NCBI GenBank assembly: GCA_035637455.1
Contig: DASPXE010000305.1
Coordinates: forward strand, 1-64,000
Reading direction: 5' to 3'
Length of the DNA: 64,000 nucleotides
Source of the DNA: 20CM-4-69-16 sp035637455
Lineage (GTDB): Bacteria > Gemmatimonadota > Gemmatimonadetes > Gemmatimonadales > GWC2-71-9
The position numbers were made by a program, and so were the translations under genes. The notes under the pieces are model-generated. The model had not been told where the DNA came from. It worked only from the letters and a program-made list of their open reading frames with translations, and did not search any database. Below, one piece after another: positions 27,719 through 36,345 of this stretch (the first letter of the stretch is position 1; each line of letters starts with the position of its first letter).

Positions 27719-30060
27719 CGAGCGCCCTCTGGGTGCTCATCGCCCTGCAAGGCCCCGCGCCGGACCTGCAGGCGCGGGTGGACCGCATTCGGCTCGCGGC
27801 GGGCGAGCAGCTGACCTTGACGGTCCGGGCCCGCACGCGCACGGCCGAGCCGGTGAGCCTCACCCTGCCGCCCCTCACCGGGTTCGCGATCGTGGGCTCG
27901 CGCGACGTCACCGAGGTGTCGGTCGACGGCGCGCTCGGGCAGACACGGACGACGACTCGCGAGCTCCGGTTGCGGGCCGAGCGGGCGGGGACGCTGGTGA
28001 TCGGACCGGTGCGGGCCCGCCAAGGTGCGCGGACCGTGGCCACCGAGCCGATCGCGGTGACGGTGGACAGCGCGGCGGCCGGGATCACGGCGGCGCTCAG
28101 CCCGCTGGCGCGCGGCCTGATCGCGGCCGCACCGCCGCCGGCGCGGAGCGATCGCGTCGCATTGTCCGTCATCCTCCCCGGGGACACCGCGCTCGCGGGT
28201 GCGCAGCTCGACGTGGTCGCGGCGGCGTGGTTCCCACGCGAGCTGCGCACGCGCTTGCGCCGGATGCCGATTCTCACGCTCCAGACTCCGGAAGGAGTGT
28301 GGTCGTATCCCGGGGTCTCGCCCAGCGAGCCGGCCGTGTCGCGGCTCGTCCGCGGCGGTTGGATGGACCTGTTTGTCGCTCACCAGGTGGTCTTTCCGCT
28401 GGCCGCCGGACGGGTCACGATTCCGCCCGCGACGGTGGACTACGCGGTGCCCGTGAGCTTCTCCTTCTTCAGTCGCGAAGAGCGGTACTCCCTGAAGAGC
28501 GACTCGGTGGTCGTCACCGTGCTGCCGCTTCCGGCGAGCCGGACCGCCGACGGCCCGCGCGTCGTCGCGCAAGGGCTCGCGCTCGAGCTCGCCATCGAGC
28601 CGGCCGAAAGCCGCGTCGGGGAGCCCCTGGAAGTGAGCGCCACCGTCTCCGGGCTCGGCAATGTGGCCCTGTGGCCGGAGCCGGTGATGCGCTGGCCCGC
28701 CGGGTTCCGCGCGTATCCGGGCGAGGCTACAGTGCGGGTCGAGCCGCGCGGCGGCCGGATCGCGGGGAGCAAGACGTTCCACTACCTCGTGGTACCGGAC
28801 TCGGTCGGTTCGTTTCTGCTCCCGGAGATGCGCTACGCCTATTACGACTTCGCAGCGGGCGACTACACGACCGCGCGCGCGCCACCGCGCGCGCTCGCCG
28901 TGGCGCAGGGAGCCGAGCCCCGCGCAGCGCGCCCGCTGCCGCCGCTCGATCGCTCGGTGAGCGAGACCTGGAGCACCGCGCTCGCCGCCGGGCTTATGCC
29001 ATGGGGGTGGGTAGCGCTGCTCGTCGGGCCGCCGCTCCTCGCGTGGTTTTGGCGGCGCCGCATGGCGCCCCGGCGCGCGGCGGGCGCGGAGGAGCCGGGG
29101 GCGGCACGCCTCTCGCGGCTGGGGCGCCTGGAGCATGCGTTCCATACGCTGCTGGCGAGCCACGTGCCGGATCCGCTCGCCCGCGACGGCGACGGCCTCG
29201 CCCGTGCGCTGCGCGCCGCGGGAGTCGAGAGCGCCGTTGCCGATCACGTGATGCGGCTGCGCGACCGGCTGCGCGCGGCGCGCTACGGACCCCGAGGGCT
29301 GGGCGACGCGGCCGAACTGGCGGCCGAGCTTGCCCAAGTGCTCAAGGTCTTGGGCGCGGAGCCCTCCGGCAGTCGGCGTCGCCTGCTCGTGGCGCTGTGC
29401 CTCGGAGCGCTGGTCGGCCCCCGGACTGTCGTGGCGCAGGGGCCGAGCGCCGAAGCATTGTACGAGGTCGGAGCCCTGCGCGCCGCAGCCGATTCGTTCG
29501 CGGCACGTGCCGCGGCCCGGCCAGCCGTGGCGGCCCACTGGTACAACCTCGGGGCCACGCTGTATCGCGCCGGGGCGGACGGCAAGGCGGCGGCGGCGTG
29601 GGCGATGGCCGCCCGGCTGACACCGCGCGCGCCGCTCGTGCGCCGGGCGCGGGAGTTCCTGCCGCCGCCCGACGCGGCGAGCGAGTCACTGCTCGCGGTC
29701 GGCGTCGCGACCCCGAGCGAGTGGGCCCTCGCGGCCGCGGCCGGATGGGTGGTGCTCTGGCTGGCGCTGCTGGGGCGTCGACGGGGGGAAGGGATCCGGG
29801 TGATCGTGCTCGGCCTGCTCACGGCCGCGTGCGCGGGGCTCGCCGTGCGGGAGTGGCGACACCGAGCCCGTCCGGTCGCGGTCGTCGCGAGCGCAGGGAC
29901 GGCGGTGCGCGTCGCTCCGTACGGCGGTGCGAGCGCCGCCATCACGCTCGACGCCGGCGCGGCGCTCTATGTCGAGCGGCGCCAGGGCGCCTGGCTCCAG
30001 GTGGGGCGTCCCGACGGCGTGCGCGGTTGGCTGCTCGCGTCGGAAGTCGTGCCGCTGTGA
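27715..30060 (+). CDS. BatD-BatE fusion with TPR and C-terminal SH3-like domain
   Basis: 781 residues, GTG start overlapping the upstream stop. Order: short N-terminal export signal, beta-sandwich BatD repeats (about 20-400), membrane helix near 435 (MPWGWVALLVGPPLLAWFW), cytoplasmic helical part, a second signal-like helix and TPR unit (HWYNLGATLYRAGADGKAA), two membrane helices (about 670-720), and a C-terminal bacterial SH3-like domain (about 725-781, ending GVRGWLLASEVVPL). This combines BatD with BatE, which are normally separate genes. It probably forms an envelope complex with BatA and BatB/C. Confidence 0.82.
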   Translation: MTSALWVLIALQGPAPDLQARVDRIRLAAGEQLTLTVRARTRTAEPVSLTLPPLTGFAIVGSRDVTEVSVDGALGQTRTTTRELRLRAERAGTLVIGPVRARQGARTVATEPIAVTVDSAAAGITAALSPLARGLIAAAPPPARSDRVALSVILPGDTALAGAQLDVVAAAWFPRELRTRLRRMPILTLQTPEGVWSYPGVSPSEPAVSRLVRGGWMDLFVAHQVVFPLAAGRVTIPPATVDYAVPVSFSFFSREERYSLKSDSVVVTVLPLPASRTADGPRVVAQGLALELAIEPAESRVGEPLEVSATVSGLGNVALWPEPVMRWPAGFRAYPGEATVRVEPRGGRIAGSKTFHYLVVPDSVGSFLLPEMRYAYYDFAAGDYTTARAPPRALAVAQGAEPRAARPLPPLDRSVSETWSTALAAGLMPWGWVALLVGPPLLAWFWRRRMAPRRAAGAEEPGAARLSRLGRLEHAFHTLLASHVPDPLARDGDGLARALRAAGVESAVADHVMRLRDRLRAARYGPRGLGDAAELAAELAQVLKVLGAEPSGSRRRLLVALCLGALVGPRTVVAQGPSAEALYEVGALRAAADSFAARAAARPAVAAHWYNLGATLYRAGADGKAAAAWAMAARLTPRAPLVRRAREFLPPPDAASESLLAVGVATPSEWALAAAAGWVVLWLALLGRRRGEGIRVIVLGLLTAACAGLAVREWRHRARPVAVVASAGTAVRVAPYGGASAAITLDAGAALYVERRQGAWLQVGRPDGVRGWLLASEVVPL

Positions 30061-31748
30061 CGGCGCGGATCGCGGTCCTCGCGCCCCAGGTCGCGGACCA
30101 GATCGCCGCCGGCGAGGTGGTCGAGCGGCCGGCCTCCGTCGTGAAGGAGCTTGTCGAGAACGCGCTCGACGGCGGCGCTCGGGCGATCCGCGTGGCGATC
30201 GAGAACGGGGGGAAGACGCTCATCGGGGTGAGCGACGACGGCGAGGGGATGGGCCGCGAGGACGCGGTACTGGCGCTGTCGCGCCACGCCACCAGCAAGA
30301 TCCGCGATCCCTCGGACTTGATCGGTGTGGCGACGTTCGGCTTCCGAGGAGAGGCGCTCCCGGCGATCGCTTCGGTGGCGCGCTTCGAGCTCGAGACGTC
30401 GCCGGACGGCCGCGTCGGGACGCGCATCGGTGTGGTGGGGGGAAAGGGCGAGGTGGTGGAGGACGCCGTGCGGCAGCGCGGGACCACCGTGACCGTGCGC
30501 GCCCTATTCTTCAATACGCCCGCCCGCCGGAAGTTCCTGCGCGCCCAGGCGACCGAGACCCGCGCGGTCGTCGAAACGCTCACCGTCCTCGCCCTGACGC
30601 GTCCCGATGTCGCGTTCACGCTCACGAGCGACGACCGTGCCGTCATCGATGTGCCCCCGGCGGCCGACCCGCTCGAGCGGCTGCGCGCCCTGTGGGGCTC
30701 CGGGGTTGCGGACACGTTGCTTCCCATCGCCCACTGCGAGGGGCCGCTCGAGGTGCGGGGCTTTGCGCAGCGGCCCGCGCAGGCGCGGCCGGCGGGCCGC
30801 AAGGGGTACGTCTTCGTGCGCGGCCGACCGATCCGGGATCCGTTCATCCTGCGAGCGGCGGAGGCCGGGTACCGGTCGACGATCGCGCCCGGTGACCGGC
30901 CCTCGCTGATCCTGTTCCTCGATCTCCCGGGCGATGCGGTGGACGTGAACGTTCACCCGACGAAGCTGGAGGTGCGGTTCCGCGAGAAGTTCTTCGTGGA
31001 AAAGGTGGTGGAGGAGGCGGTGCGCCGGGCGCTCGGGCCGCTCGCCGCGGCTGCACCGCTGGGGGTCGGGGGCCAGGGACCGGGGATCGGGGGATCATGG
31101 GTCGGCGTCGGCCCCGCCGCGCCGGCTGGGGCGCCGGGAGAGCTGTTTCCGACGGAGCTCCTGACCCCTGACACCCGACCCCTGACACCGCTGCTCCAAG
31201 TCTTCGACACCTATCTCCTCTTCCAGACGGATTCCGGCGTCGCGATCGTGGACCAGCACTCGGCCCACGAGCGGGTCCTCTACGAAACGGTGATGCGTCA
31301 ACTGTCGGGCGACGGCGCGCCGGCCCAGCGGCTGCTGCTGCCGCTCACGCTCGAGTTCGCGCCCCCCGAGCTCGATGCCATCGACTCCCACCGGGAGTTG
31401 CTGCGGCGCGTGGGATATGAGATCGAGCCGTTTTCCGGGCGGACCGTGGTGGTGCACACGGCTCCCAACCCGCACCCGCGCTTCGACGCCGCGCGTTGCC
31501 TCCAAGAGCTGGTAGCGGATCTCGCAGGCGGCCGATTCGGCGGCTGGGCGAACCGGCTCGAGCGCTTTGCGGCCACGTTCGCCTGTCGGGCGGCGATCAA
31601 GGCGGGACAGCAGCTCGACGTCGAAGAGATGCGCGAGCTCGTGGGCCGGCTGTTGACGGCGACGCTTCCGGCGCACGACGTGCACGGGCGGCCGACGATC
31701 GTGCAGCTGCCGCGGGAAGAGCTGGAGCGGCGGTTTGGGCGGAGTTAA
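30057..31748 (+). CDS. mutL: DNA mismatch repair protein MutL
   Basis: 563 residues. The GHKL ATPase N-terminus is intact: ELVENALDGGA, VSDDGEGM, RHATSKI, GFRGEALPAI and FFNTPARRKFL. The C-terminal dimerisation domain has DQHSAHERVLYE, close to the endonuclease motif DQHAxxExxxxE but with Ser for Ala, ACRAAIKAG, and DVHGRP where nicking MutLs have CPHGRP. Endonuclease activity is therefore uncertain. The linker (about residues 335-380) holds a Gly/Pro low-complexity stretch from repeated words such as GACCCCTGACAC. GTG start overlaps the previous stop. mutS is not in the window. Confidence 0.95.
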   Translation: MTARIAVLAPQVADQIAAGEVVERPASVVKELVENALDGGARAIRVAIENGGKTLIGVSDDGEGMGREDAVLALSRHATSKIRDPSDLIGVATFGFRGEALPAIASVARFELETSPDGRVGTRIGVVGGKGEVVEDAVRQRGTTVTVRALFFNTPARRKFLRAQATETRAVVETLTVLALTRPDVAFTLTSDDRAVIDVPPAADPLERLRALWGSGVADTLLPIAHCEGPLEVRGFAQRPAQARPAGRKGYVFVRGRPIRDPFILRAAEAGYRSTIAPGDRPSLILFLDLPGDAVDVNVHPTKLEVRFREKFFVEKVVEEAVRRALGPLAAAAPLGVGGQGPGIGGSWVGVGPAAPAGAPGELFPTELLTPDTRPLTPLLQVFDTYLLFQTDSGVAIVDQHSAHERVLYETVMRQLSGDGAPAQRLLLPLTLEFAPPELDAIDSHRELLRRVGYEIEPFSGRTVVVHTAPNPHPRFDAARCLQELVADLAGGRFGGWANRLERFAATFACRAAIKAGQQLDVEEMRELVGRLLTATLPAHDVHGRPTIVQLPREELERRFGRS

Positions 31749-31768
31749 CCTCCGCCCGGCATCGTTTT

Positions 31769-31844
31769 CCCACCCTCAAGGGTGGGCTCGGCGAATCACT
31801 GTGCTTAAGGACAGTGCGTTGCCAAGCACAGGCTTCAGCCTGTG
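31769..31844. repeat. Pair of REP-like palindromes between mutL and miaA
   Basis: Two short perfect hairpins 40 bp apart: CCCACCC-TCAA-GGGTGGG (31769-31786) and CACAGGCT-TC-AGCCTGTG (31827-31844). This fills the 93-bp gap after mutL. The layout of two different compact palindromes with a fixed-looking spacer resembles REP/BIME units. The second hairpin contains the miaA GTG (31842-31844) in its 3' arm, so folding could hide the start codon. Confidence 0.7.
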
Positions 31845-32813
31845 AATGCGGCGGACGCGCGACCGCTGACGCCGGTTCTGGTCGGCCCCACCGGCGTCGG
31901 CAAAACGGCGGTCGCAGCCGCGTGGGGCGACCTCGAGTCCGTCGTCGTCATCTCGGCGGACGCGCGTCAAGTGTACCGGGGGCTCGACATCGGCACCGCC
32001 AAGCCCGACCCGGCGCAGCTCGCGCGCGTGCCGCACCTCGGAATCGATCTGATCGAGCCGGCGGAGCGCTACAGCGCGGGGCGGTTCGCCCGCGACGCGA
32101 GTGTTTGGCTGGCCGGCGTCCGGATCGCGGGGCGGCAACCCGCGGTCGTGGGCGGAACCGGCTTCTACATCCGCGCGCTGGTGGAGGGTCTGTTCCGCGA
32201 GCCGCCGCTCGATCACGCGCGCCGCGACCGACTGCGCGCCTGGGCGGGGACGCTCGCCGCCGCCCGGCTGGCTCACTGGGCGGCGCGGCTGGATCGGCGC
32301 TTCGCGGGCGGCGGCCGCCAGCGGGCCGCCCGCGCGATCGAGGTGGCGCTCCTCACGGGTCGCTCCCTCTCGTGGTGGCAGCGCGAGGCGCGCGAGACCG
32401 GCGTGATGCGGCCGTGGTACATTCATCTCACCCTGCCGCGCGACACGCTGCAACGACGGATCGCCCAGCGGGTCGATCGCATGCTGGCGGCGGGGCTCGT
32501 CGAAGAGGTGCGCGGCGTGCTGGCCGCGGGCGTGGCGCCGCACGCGCCGGGACTGGACGGGATCGGCTACCGCGAGGTGGTCGCGATGCTGGAGGGCCGC
32601 CTCCCCGAACGCGAGCTGCGCGACGTCATCGTGGCCGCGACGCGCCGCTATGCGAAGCGGCAGGAGACGTGGTTTCGGCATCAACTGCGTGGTCAGACAT
32701 CAGACGTCAGACGTCAGACAGATGAGGTGTGGACACTGGATGCGACGGAGTCCGCGGAGGCACTGGCTGCGACCATCGCAGCCCGGTGGCGTTCGGTGCA
32801 GTCGGACGTCTGA
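31842..32813 (+). CDS. miaA: tRNA dimethylallyltransferase MiaA
   Basis: Transfers dimethylallyl from DMAPP to A37 of UNN-reading tRNAs, including the two Ser tRNAs in this window. 323 residues; Walker A GPTGVGKT, the family segment SADARQVYRGLDIGTAKP, VVGGTGFYIRAL, and GIGYREV. GTG start within a palindrome and without a clear ribosome site. The core ends near FRHQL; the last about 40 residues (from GQTSDVRRQTDE) are encoded by an intergenic-type repeat that reads through in frame, so the C-terminus is atypical. Confidence 0.93.
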   Translation: MNAADARPLTPVLVGPTGVGKTAVAAAWGDLESVVVISADARQVYRGLDIGTAKPDPAQLARVPHLGIDLIEPAERYSAGRFARDASVWLAGVRIAGRQPAVVGGTGFYIRALVEGLFREPPLDHARRDRLRAWAGTLAAARLAHWAARLDRRFAGGGRQRAARAIEVALLTGRSLSWWQREARETGVMRPWYIHLTLPRDTLQRRIAQRVDRMLAAGLVEEVRGVLAAGVAPHAPGLDGIGYREVVAMLEGRLPERELRDVIVAATRRYAKRQETWFRHQLRGQTSDVRRQTDEVWTLDATESAEALAATIAARWRSVQSDV

Positions 32814-32828
32814 CCTCTGACGTCTGAC
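32691..32828. repeat. Inverted array of TCAGACG words over the miaA 3' end
   Basis: Left arm 32691-32720 contains several head-to-tail CAGACGT words; right arm 32801-32828 contains the complementary GACGTCTGAC words. A perfect 13-bp pairing is 32706-32718 with 32816-32828. Most of it lies in coding sequence. It may act as a weak terminator between miaA and bshA. Confidence 0.8.
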
Positions 32829-32836
32829 AATCTCCC

Positions 32837-33964
32837 ATGCGCATCGGCATCACGTGTTATCCGACCTACGGTGGCTCCGGCGCCGTCGCCACCGAGCTGG
32901 GGCTCGAGCTCGGGCGGCGCGGCCACGAGGTGCACATCATCTCGTATGCAAGCCCGTTCCGGCTGCGGGGCGGGTTCGCCGAGCGCGTCACATTCCACGA
33001 AGTGGTGCCCGCCGACTACCCGTTGTTCGAGCAGTCCCCGTACGCCCTGGCGCTCGCGGTGAAGCAGCACGAAGTCGCCTTGCGCGAGGGGCTCGAGCTG
33101 ATGCACGTGCACTATGCGATCCCGCACGCGGCGACGGCGTGGCTCGCCAAGCAGATGCTGAAGGGGGAGCGCGACCTCAAGGTGGTGACGACCCTGCACG
33201 GCACGGACATCACCCTCGTCGGCCAGGACCCGTCGTACTTCACGATCACCAAGTTCTCGATCGAGCAGTCGGACCGCGTGACCGCGGTGTCCGAGTATCT
33301 CAAGGAGGAGACGTATCGAGCGTTCGGGTGCACCGGGTGCGACGTGCGGGTGATTCCTAATTTCGTCTCCGTTGCGGACTTCCATCCGCCGACCGACGGC
33401 TCGTGCCGCCGGGCGCTGGCGCCGGCGGGCCACAAGATACTGCTCCACGTCTCGAACTTCCGGCCAGTGAAGCGGGTCGGCGACGTGATCAAGGTGTTCG
33501 CAGGCGTGCGGCGCGCCCTCCCGGCGACGCTGGTGCTGGCGGGCGACGGGCCCGACCGGGACCTGGCGGAGCAGGAGGTGGACCGTCTCAAGCTGCGCGC
33601 GGACATACGCTTTCTCGGGAAGGTCGATCAGGTCGCCGATCTGCTGCGGGGCGGCGACCTGTTCCTGCTGCCTTCCCAGAACGAGTCGTTCGGGCTGTCC
33701 GCGCTCGAGGCCATGGCCTGCGGTGTCCCCGTCATCGCGACCCGGGGAGGCGGCCTCCCCGAAGTCGTGGTGGAAGGCGAGACGGGATACTTGGCGCCGG
33801 TCGGCGCCGTGGACGAGATGACGGAGCGCGCGGTGGCGCTGCTCAAAGACGCTGCGACCCACGAGCGCATGCGCCGGGCCGCCGCGGCACGCGCCTTGGA
33901 ATTTTCCGCCGAGCTGGTCGTGCCCCGCTACGAGGGGCTGTATCAGGACGTGCTGGGTGCGTGA
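32837..33964 (+). CDS. bshA: N-acetyl-alpha-D-glucosaminyl L-malate synthase BshA
   Basis: GT4 glycosyltransferase that joins UDP-GlcNAc and L-malate, the first step of bacillithiol synthesis. 375 residues. Seen: the BshA-typical N-terminus RIGITCYPTYGGSGAVATEL, LHVHYAIPHA-type segment (MHVHYAIPHAATAWLAKQ), TTLHGTDITLVG, and the GT4 donor motif ESFGLSALEAMACGVPVIA with its Glu pair. ATG 23 nt after miaA. bshB and bshC are not in the window. Confidence 0.93.
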   Translation: MRIGITCYPTYGGSGAVATELGLELGRRGHEVHIISYASPFRLRGGFAERVTFHEVVPADYPLFEQSPYALALAVKQHEVALREGLELMHVHYAIPHAATAWLAKQMLKGERDLKVVTTLHGTDITLVGQDPSYFTITKFSIEQSDRVTAVSEYLKEETYRAFGCTGCDVRVIPNFVSVADFHPPTDGSCRRALAPAGHKILLHVSNFRPVKRVGDVIKVFAGVRRALPATLVLAGDGPDRDLAEQEVDRLKLRADIRFLGKVDQVADLLRGGDLFLLPSQNESFGLSALEAMACGVPVIATRGGGLPEVVVEGETGYLAPVGAVDEMTERAVALLKDAATHERMRRAAAARALEFSAELVVPRYEGLYQDVLGA

Positions 33965-34781
33965 CGTCCTGCGGCTGGTCCGCGCCCACAACCTCGTCGT
34001 CGCCGCGGCCGGCGTGCTCGCCGGCGGGTGGATCGCGCTGGGCACGCTCGCGACGCCCAAGCTGCTGGGGTTCGCCGCGGCGGCGGGCGTGGGATTCGGC
34101 GCGGCCGGCAATGCCTTGAACGACATCTGCGACGCCGCGGCGGACCGCGTGAACCGCGGCCCCGCTGAGCGGCCGCTAGCGGCGGGTCGCTTGTCCCGCG
34201 GGACAGCCGACCTGTGCGTCGTCGGCGGGACCCTGTTCGGTCTCGCGGCCGCGGCGCTGGTGAGCGGCGCCGCGGTCCTGGTGGGGCTCGCCACGCTCGC
34301 CATGATGTTCCTCTACTCTCCCGTCTTGAAGCGCCGCGGGCTCGCGGGCAATCTCGCCGTGGCGCTCGTCGCCGGGCTGCCCCTGTGGTACGGCGCCCTC
34401 GCGGTGGGAGGGCCGGCGCAGGGCGTGGTTCCGTGGGCCCTCGCCGCGTGGCTCCACCTGGTGCGTGAAATCGTCAAGGACCTGGGCGACGAGGCGGGAG
34501 ACCGGCTGCTGGCGCGCCGCACGTTGCCGGTCACGATCGGATCGCGCGGTGCGGCGCTCGTCGCCGCGGCGCTGGGCGTGGCGTTCGTGCCGGCGAGCCT
34601 CGTGCTGCCCTACGCCGCCCGATACCACGGCGCCTATTATGTCGTCGCCCTGTTCGCACAGCTCGCCGTGCTGCTCGTCGCGAGCCGGCTCATCGCGGGA
34701 AAAATGGAGCGAAACAGCTTGTTGCTCAAAGGCGCGATGATCCTGGGCATCGTGGCGCTGGTCGCGGGAAGGGTCGCATGA
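33957..34781 (+). CDS. UbiA-family prenyltransferase (DGGGP-synthase-like)
   Basis: 274 residues, about eight hydrophobic helices. First Asp-rich motif NDICDAAADRVNRGPAERPL and second motif KDLGDEAGDR are both intact, so it is probably active. The first motif, with N-x3-D-x3-D followed by RVNxPxRPL, is close to geranylgeranylglyceryl-phosphate geranylgeranyltransferases; homologues in FCB bacteria have been linked to possible archaeal-type ether lipids. A quinone or carotenoid prenyltransferase is an alternative. GTG start overlapping bshA by 8 nt; stop overlaps uppP. Confidence 0.82.
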   Translation: MRDVLRLVRAHNLVVAAAGVLAGGWIALGTLATPKLLGFAAAAGVGFGAAGNALNDICDAAADRVNRGPAERPLAAGRLSRGTADLCVVGGTLFGLAAAALVSGAAVLVGLATLAMMFLYSPVLKRRGLAGNLAVALVAGLPLWYGALAVGGPAQGVVPWALAAWLHLVREIVKDLGDEAGDRLLARRTLPVTIGSRGAALVAAALGVAFVPASLVLPYAARYHGAYYVVALFAQLAVLLVASRLIAGKMERNSLLLKGAMILGIVALVAGRVA

Positions 34782-35560
34782 CGCTGTGGCAAGGAGTGGT
34801 GCTCGGGTTGGTGCAGGGGCTCACGGAGTTCCTTCCCATCTCGAGCTCGGGCCACCTGGTGCTGGTGGAGGCGCTCACGGGCGTGCATTTCACCGATGTG
34901 ACGGTGGAGGTCTCGCTGCACGTGGCCACGCTCGGGTCCGTGCTGGTGATGTTCGGCGGGCGGCTGTGGGCGATCGCGCGCGGCGTGCTGCGCCGCGACC
35001 CGGGGAGCTTGCGCTACGCGCTGCTGCTCGTCGTGGCGACGATCCCCGCGGGCTTGATCGGCACGCTGTTCCATCACCAGATCGAACAGCAGTTCCACTC
35101 GTTGATCTGGCTCGCCGCCCAGTTCCTCGTCACTGGGCTCATCCTGTGGTGGACCCGCGGCCCGCGCGGGGATCGTGCGTTACCGTCGCTGAGCGCCGCG
35201 ACGGGCATCGGCTTCGCCCAGGCGTTCGCGATCCTGCCCGCCATTTCCCGCTCGGGCGCGACCATCGCGGCGGCGCTGTGGAGTGGCTTGGCCCCGGCGA
35301 GCGCGGCCGAGTTCTGCTTCCTCATGGCCGTCCCGGTGATTGCCGGTGCGGCCCTGCTCGAGGGACGGGAGGCCATCCTCAAACTCGCCGCGGTCGGCGC
35401 CGTCCCTTGGGCCGTCAGCTGCGTCGTCGCCTTCGCGTCGGGCGTCTGGTCGATCCGATTCCTCATGGCCCTGCTCCGCCAGGGTCGGTTGTACGCGTTC
35501 GCCCCCTACTGCTGGGCCGTGGGGTTGTTCACCCTCGTCTACGCCCTGTGGCTCGTCTAG
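34778..35560 (+). CDS. uppP: Undecaprenyl-diphosphatase (BacA/UppP)
   Basis: 260-residue integral membrane phosphatase recycling undecaprenyl pyrophosphate to the monophosphate carrier used for peptidoglycan and surface polysaccharides; overexpression gives bacitracin resistance in other species. Seen: VQGLTEFLPISSSGHLVL with catalytic Glu/Ser, and AFAILPAISRSGAT with the Arg. ATGA overlap with the upstream UbiA gene; birA starts inside its 3' end. Confidence 0.96.
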   Translation: MTLWQGVVLGLVQGLTEFLPISSSGHLVLVEALTGVHFTDVTVEVSLHVATLGSVLVMFGGRLWAIARGVLRRDPGSLRYALLLVVATIPAGLIGTLFHHQIEQQFHSLIWLAAQFLVTGLILWWTRGPRGDRALPSLSAATGIGFAQAFAILPAISRSGATIAAALWSGLAPASAAEFCFLMAVPVIAGAALLEGREAILKLAAVGAVPWAVSCVVAFASGVWSIRFLMALLRQGRLYAFAPYCWAVGLFTLVYALWLV

Positions 35561-36345
35561 CGCTGGATGGCGTTCCTGCGGCGGAGCTCGCGGCGCGATG
35601 GGGCGTGCCGCAGTGCGGGCTGTTCCGCCGGCTCACCTCCACGCTGGACGCGATCCACGACCTCGGCGCGCTCGGGGCGCCCGCGGGAACGACGGTGATC
35701 GCCGAGGAGCAGAGCGCCGGGCGCGGCCGCGACGGACGCACCTGGCATTCGCCGGCCGGAGGCGTGTGGCTTGGCCTGCTGCTCCGCCCGGAGCACGTCG
35801 CTCCGGGAGAGAGAGGGGGAGGAGTGGCGGGGGGGGCGGGGGGGGCGGGGGGGGCGGTCGCCATCCGGGCGGGTCTCGCGGTCGCGGACGCCGTGGATGC
35901 GCTGCTCGGCGGCCCGGTCGCGCGGCTCAAGTGGCCCAACGATGTGCTGCTCGATGACCGTAAGATCGCCGGGGTTCTGTGCGAGGGTCGCTGGCAGGGG
36001 GACCGGCTCCAATGGCTTGCCGTCGGCGTCGGCGTCAACGTGCGCAATGCCCTGCCCGCGGCAGTCGCGAGTCGCGCCGTGGCGCTGCACGAGCGTCTCC
36101 CGGACGTACGGCGCATCGACGTGCTGGACCGGCTGGTGCCGGCGCTGGTCCGCAGCGCCGCGCTCGAGCCGGCGCTCTCGGAACGGGAATGCGCGGCCTT
36201 CGCGCGGCGTGACTGGCTGCGCGGCCGCCAGCTGCGCGAGCCGGCCGTAGGCCGCGCCGGCGGGCTCCGGCCCGACGGCGCGCTGCTCGTGGATCTGGGG
36301 GCGGGGACGATCGGCGTGCGCGAGGGCCATGTCGAGCTCGCCTGA
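35548..36345 (+). CDS. birA: Biotin-[acetyl-CoA-carboxylase] ligase
   Basis: 265 residues; start is the GTG 12 nt inside the uppP end. Seen: biotinoyl-AMP loop GRGRDGRTWHSP, KWPNDVLLDDRKIAGVLCE, and a C-terminal SH3-like domain. There is no N-terminal helix-turn-helix, so it is a group I enzyme without repressor activity. Between the first motif and the VADAVDALL helix there is a Gly-Gly-Ala insertion coded by a 9-bp tandem repeat. Confidence 0.93.
   Translation: MARLALDGVPAAELAARWGVPQCGLFRRLTSTLDAIHDLGALGAPAGTTVIAEEQSAGRGRDGRTWHSPAGGVWLGLLLRPEHVAPGERGGGVAGGAGGAGGAVAIRAGLAVADAVDALLGGPVARLKWPNDVLLDDRKIAGVLCEGRWQGDRLQWLAVGVGVNVRNALPAAVASRAVALHERLPDVRRIDVLDRLVPALVRSAALEPALSERECAAFARRDWLRGRQLREPAVGRAGGLRPDGALLVDLGAGTIGVREGHVELA
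35826..35857. repeat. 9-bp GCGGGGGGG tandem repeat inside birA
   Basis: About 3.5 units of GCGGGGGGG; the C residues sit at 35828, 35837, 35846 and 35855, an exact 9-bp period. In frame it codes Gly-Gly-Ala repeats in a surface loop of the ligase. Four G-runs of seven or more make a G-quadruplex plausible on the + strand. Confidence 0.9.
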
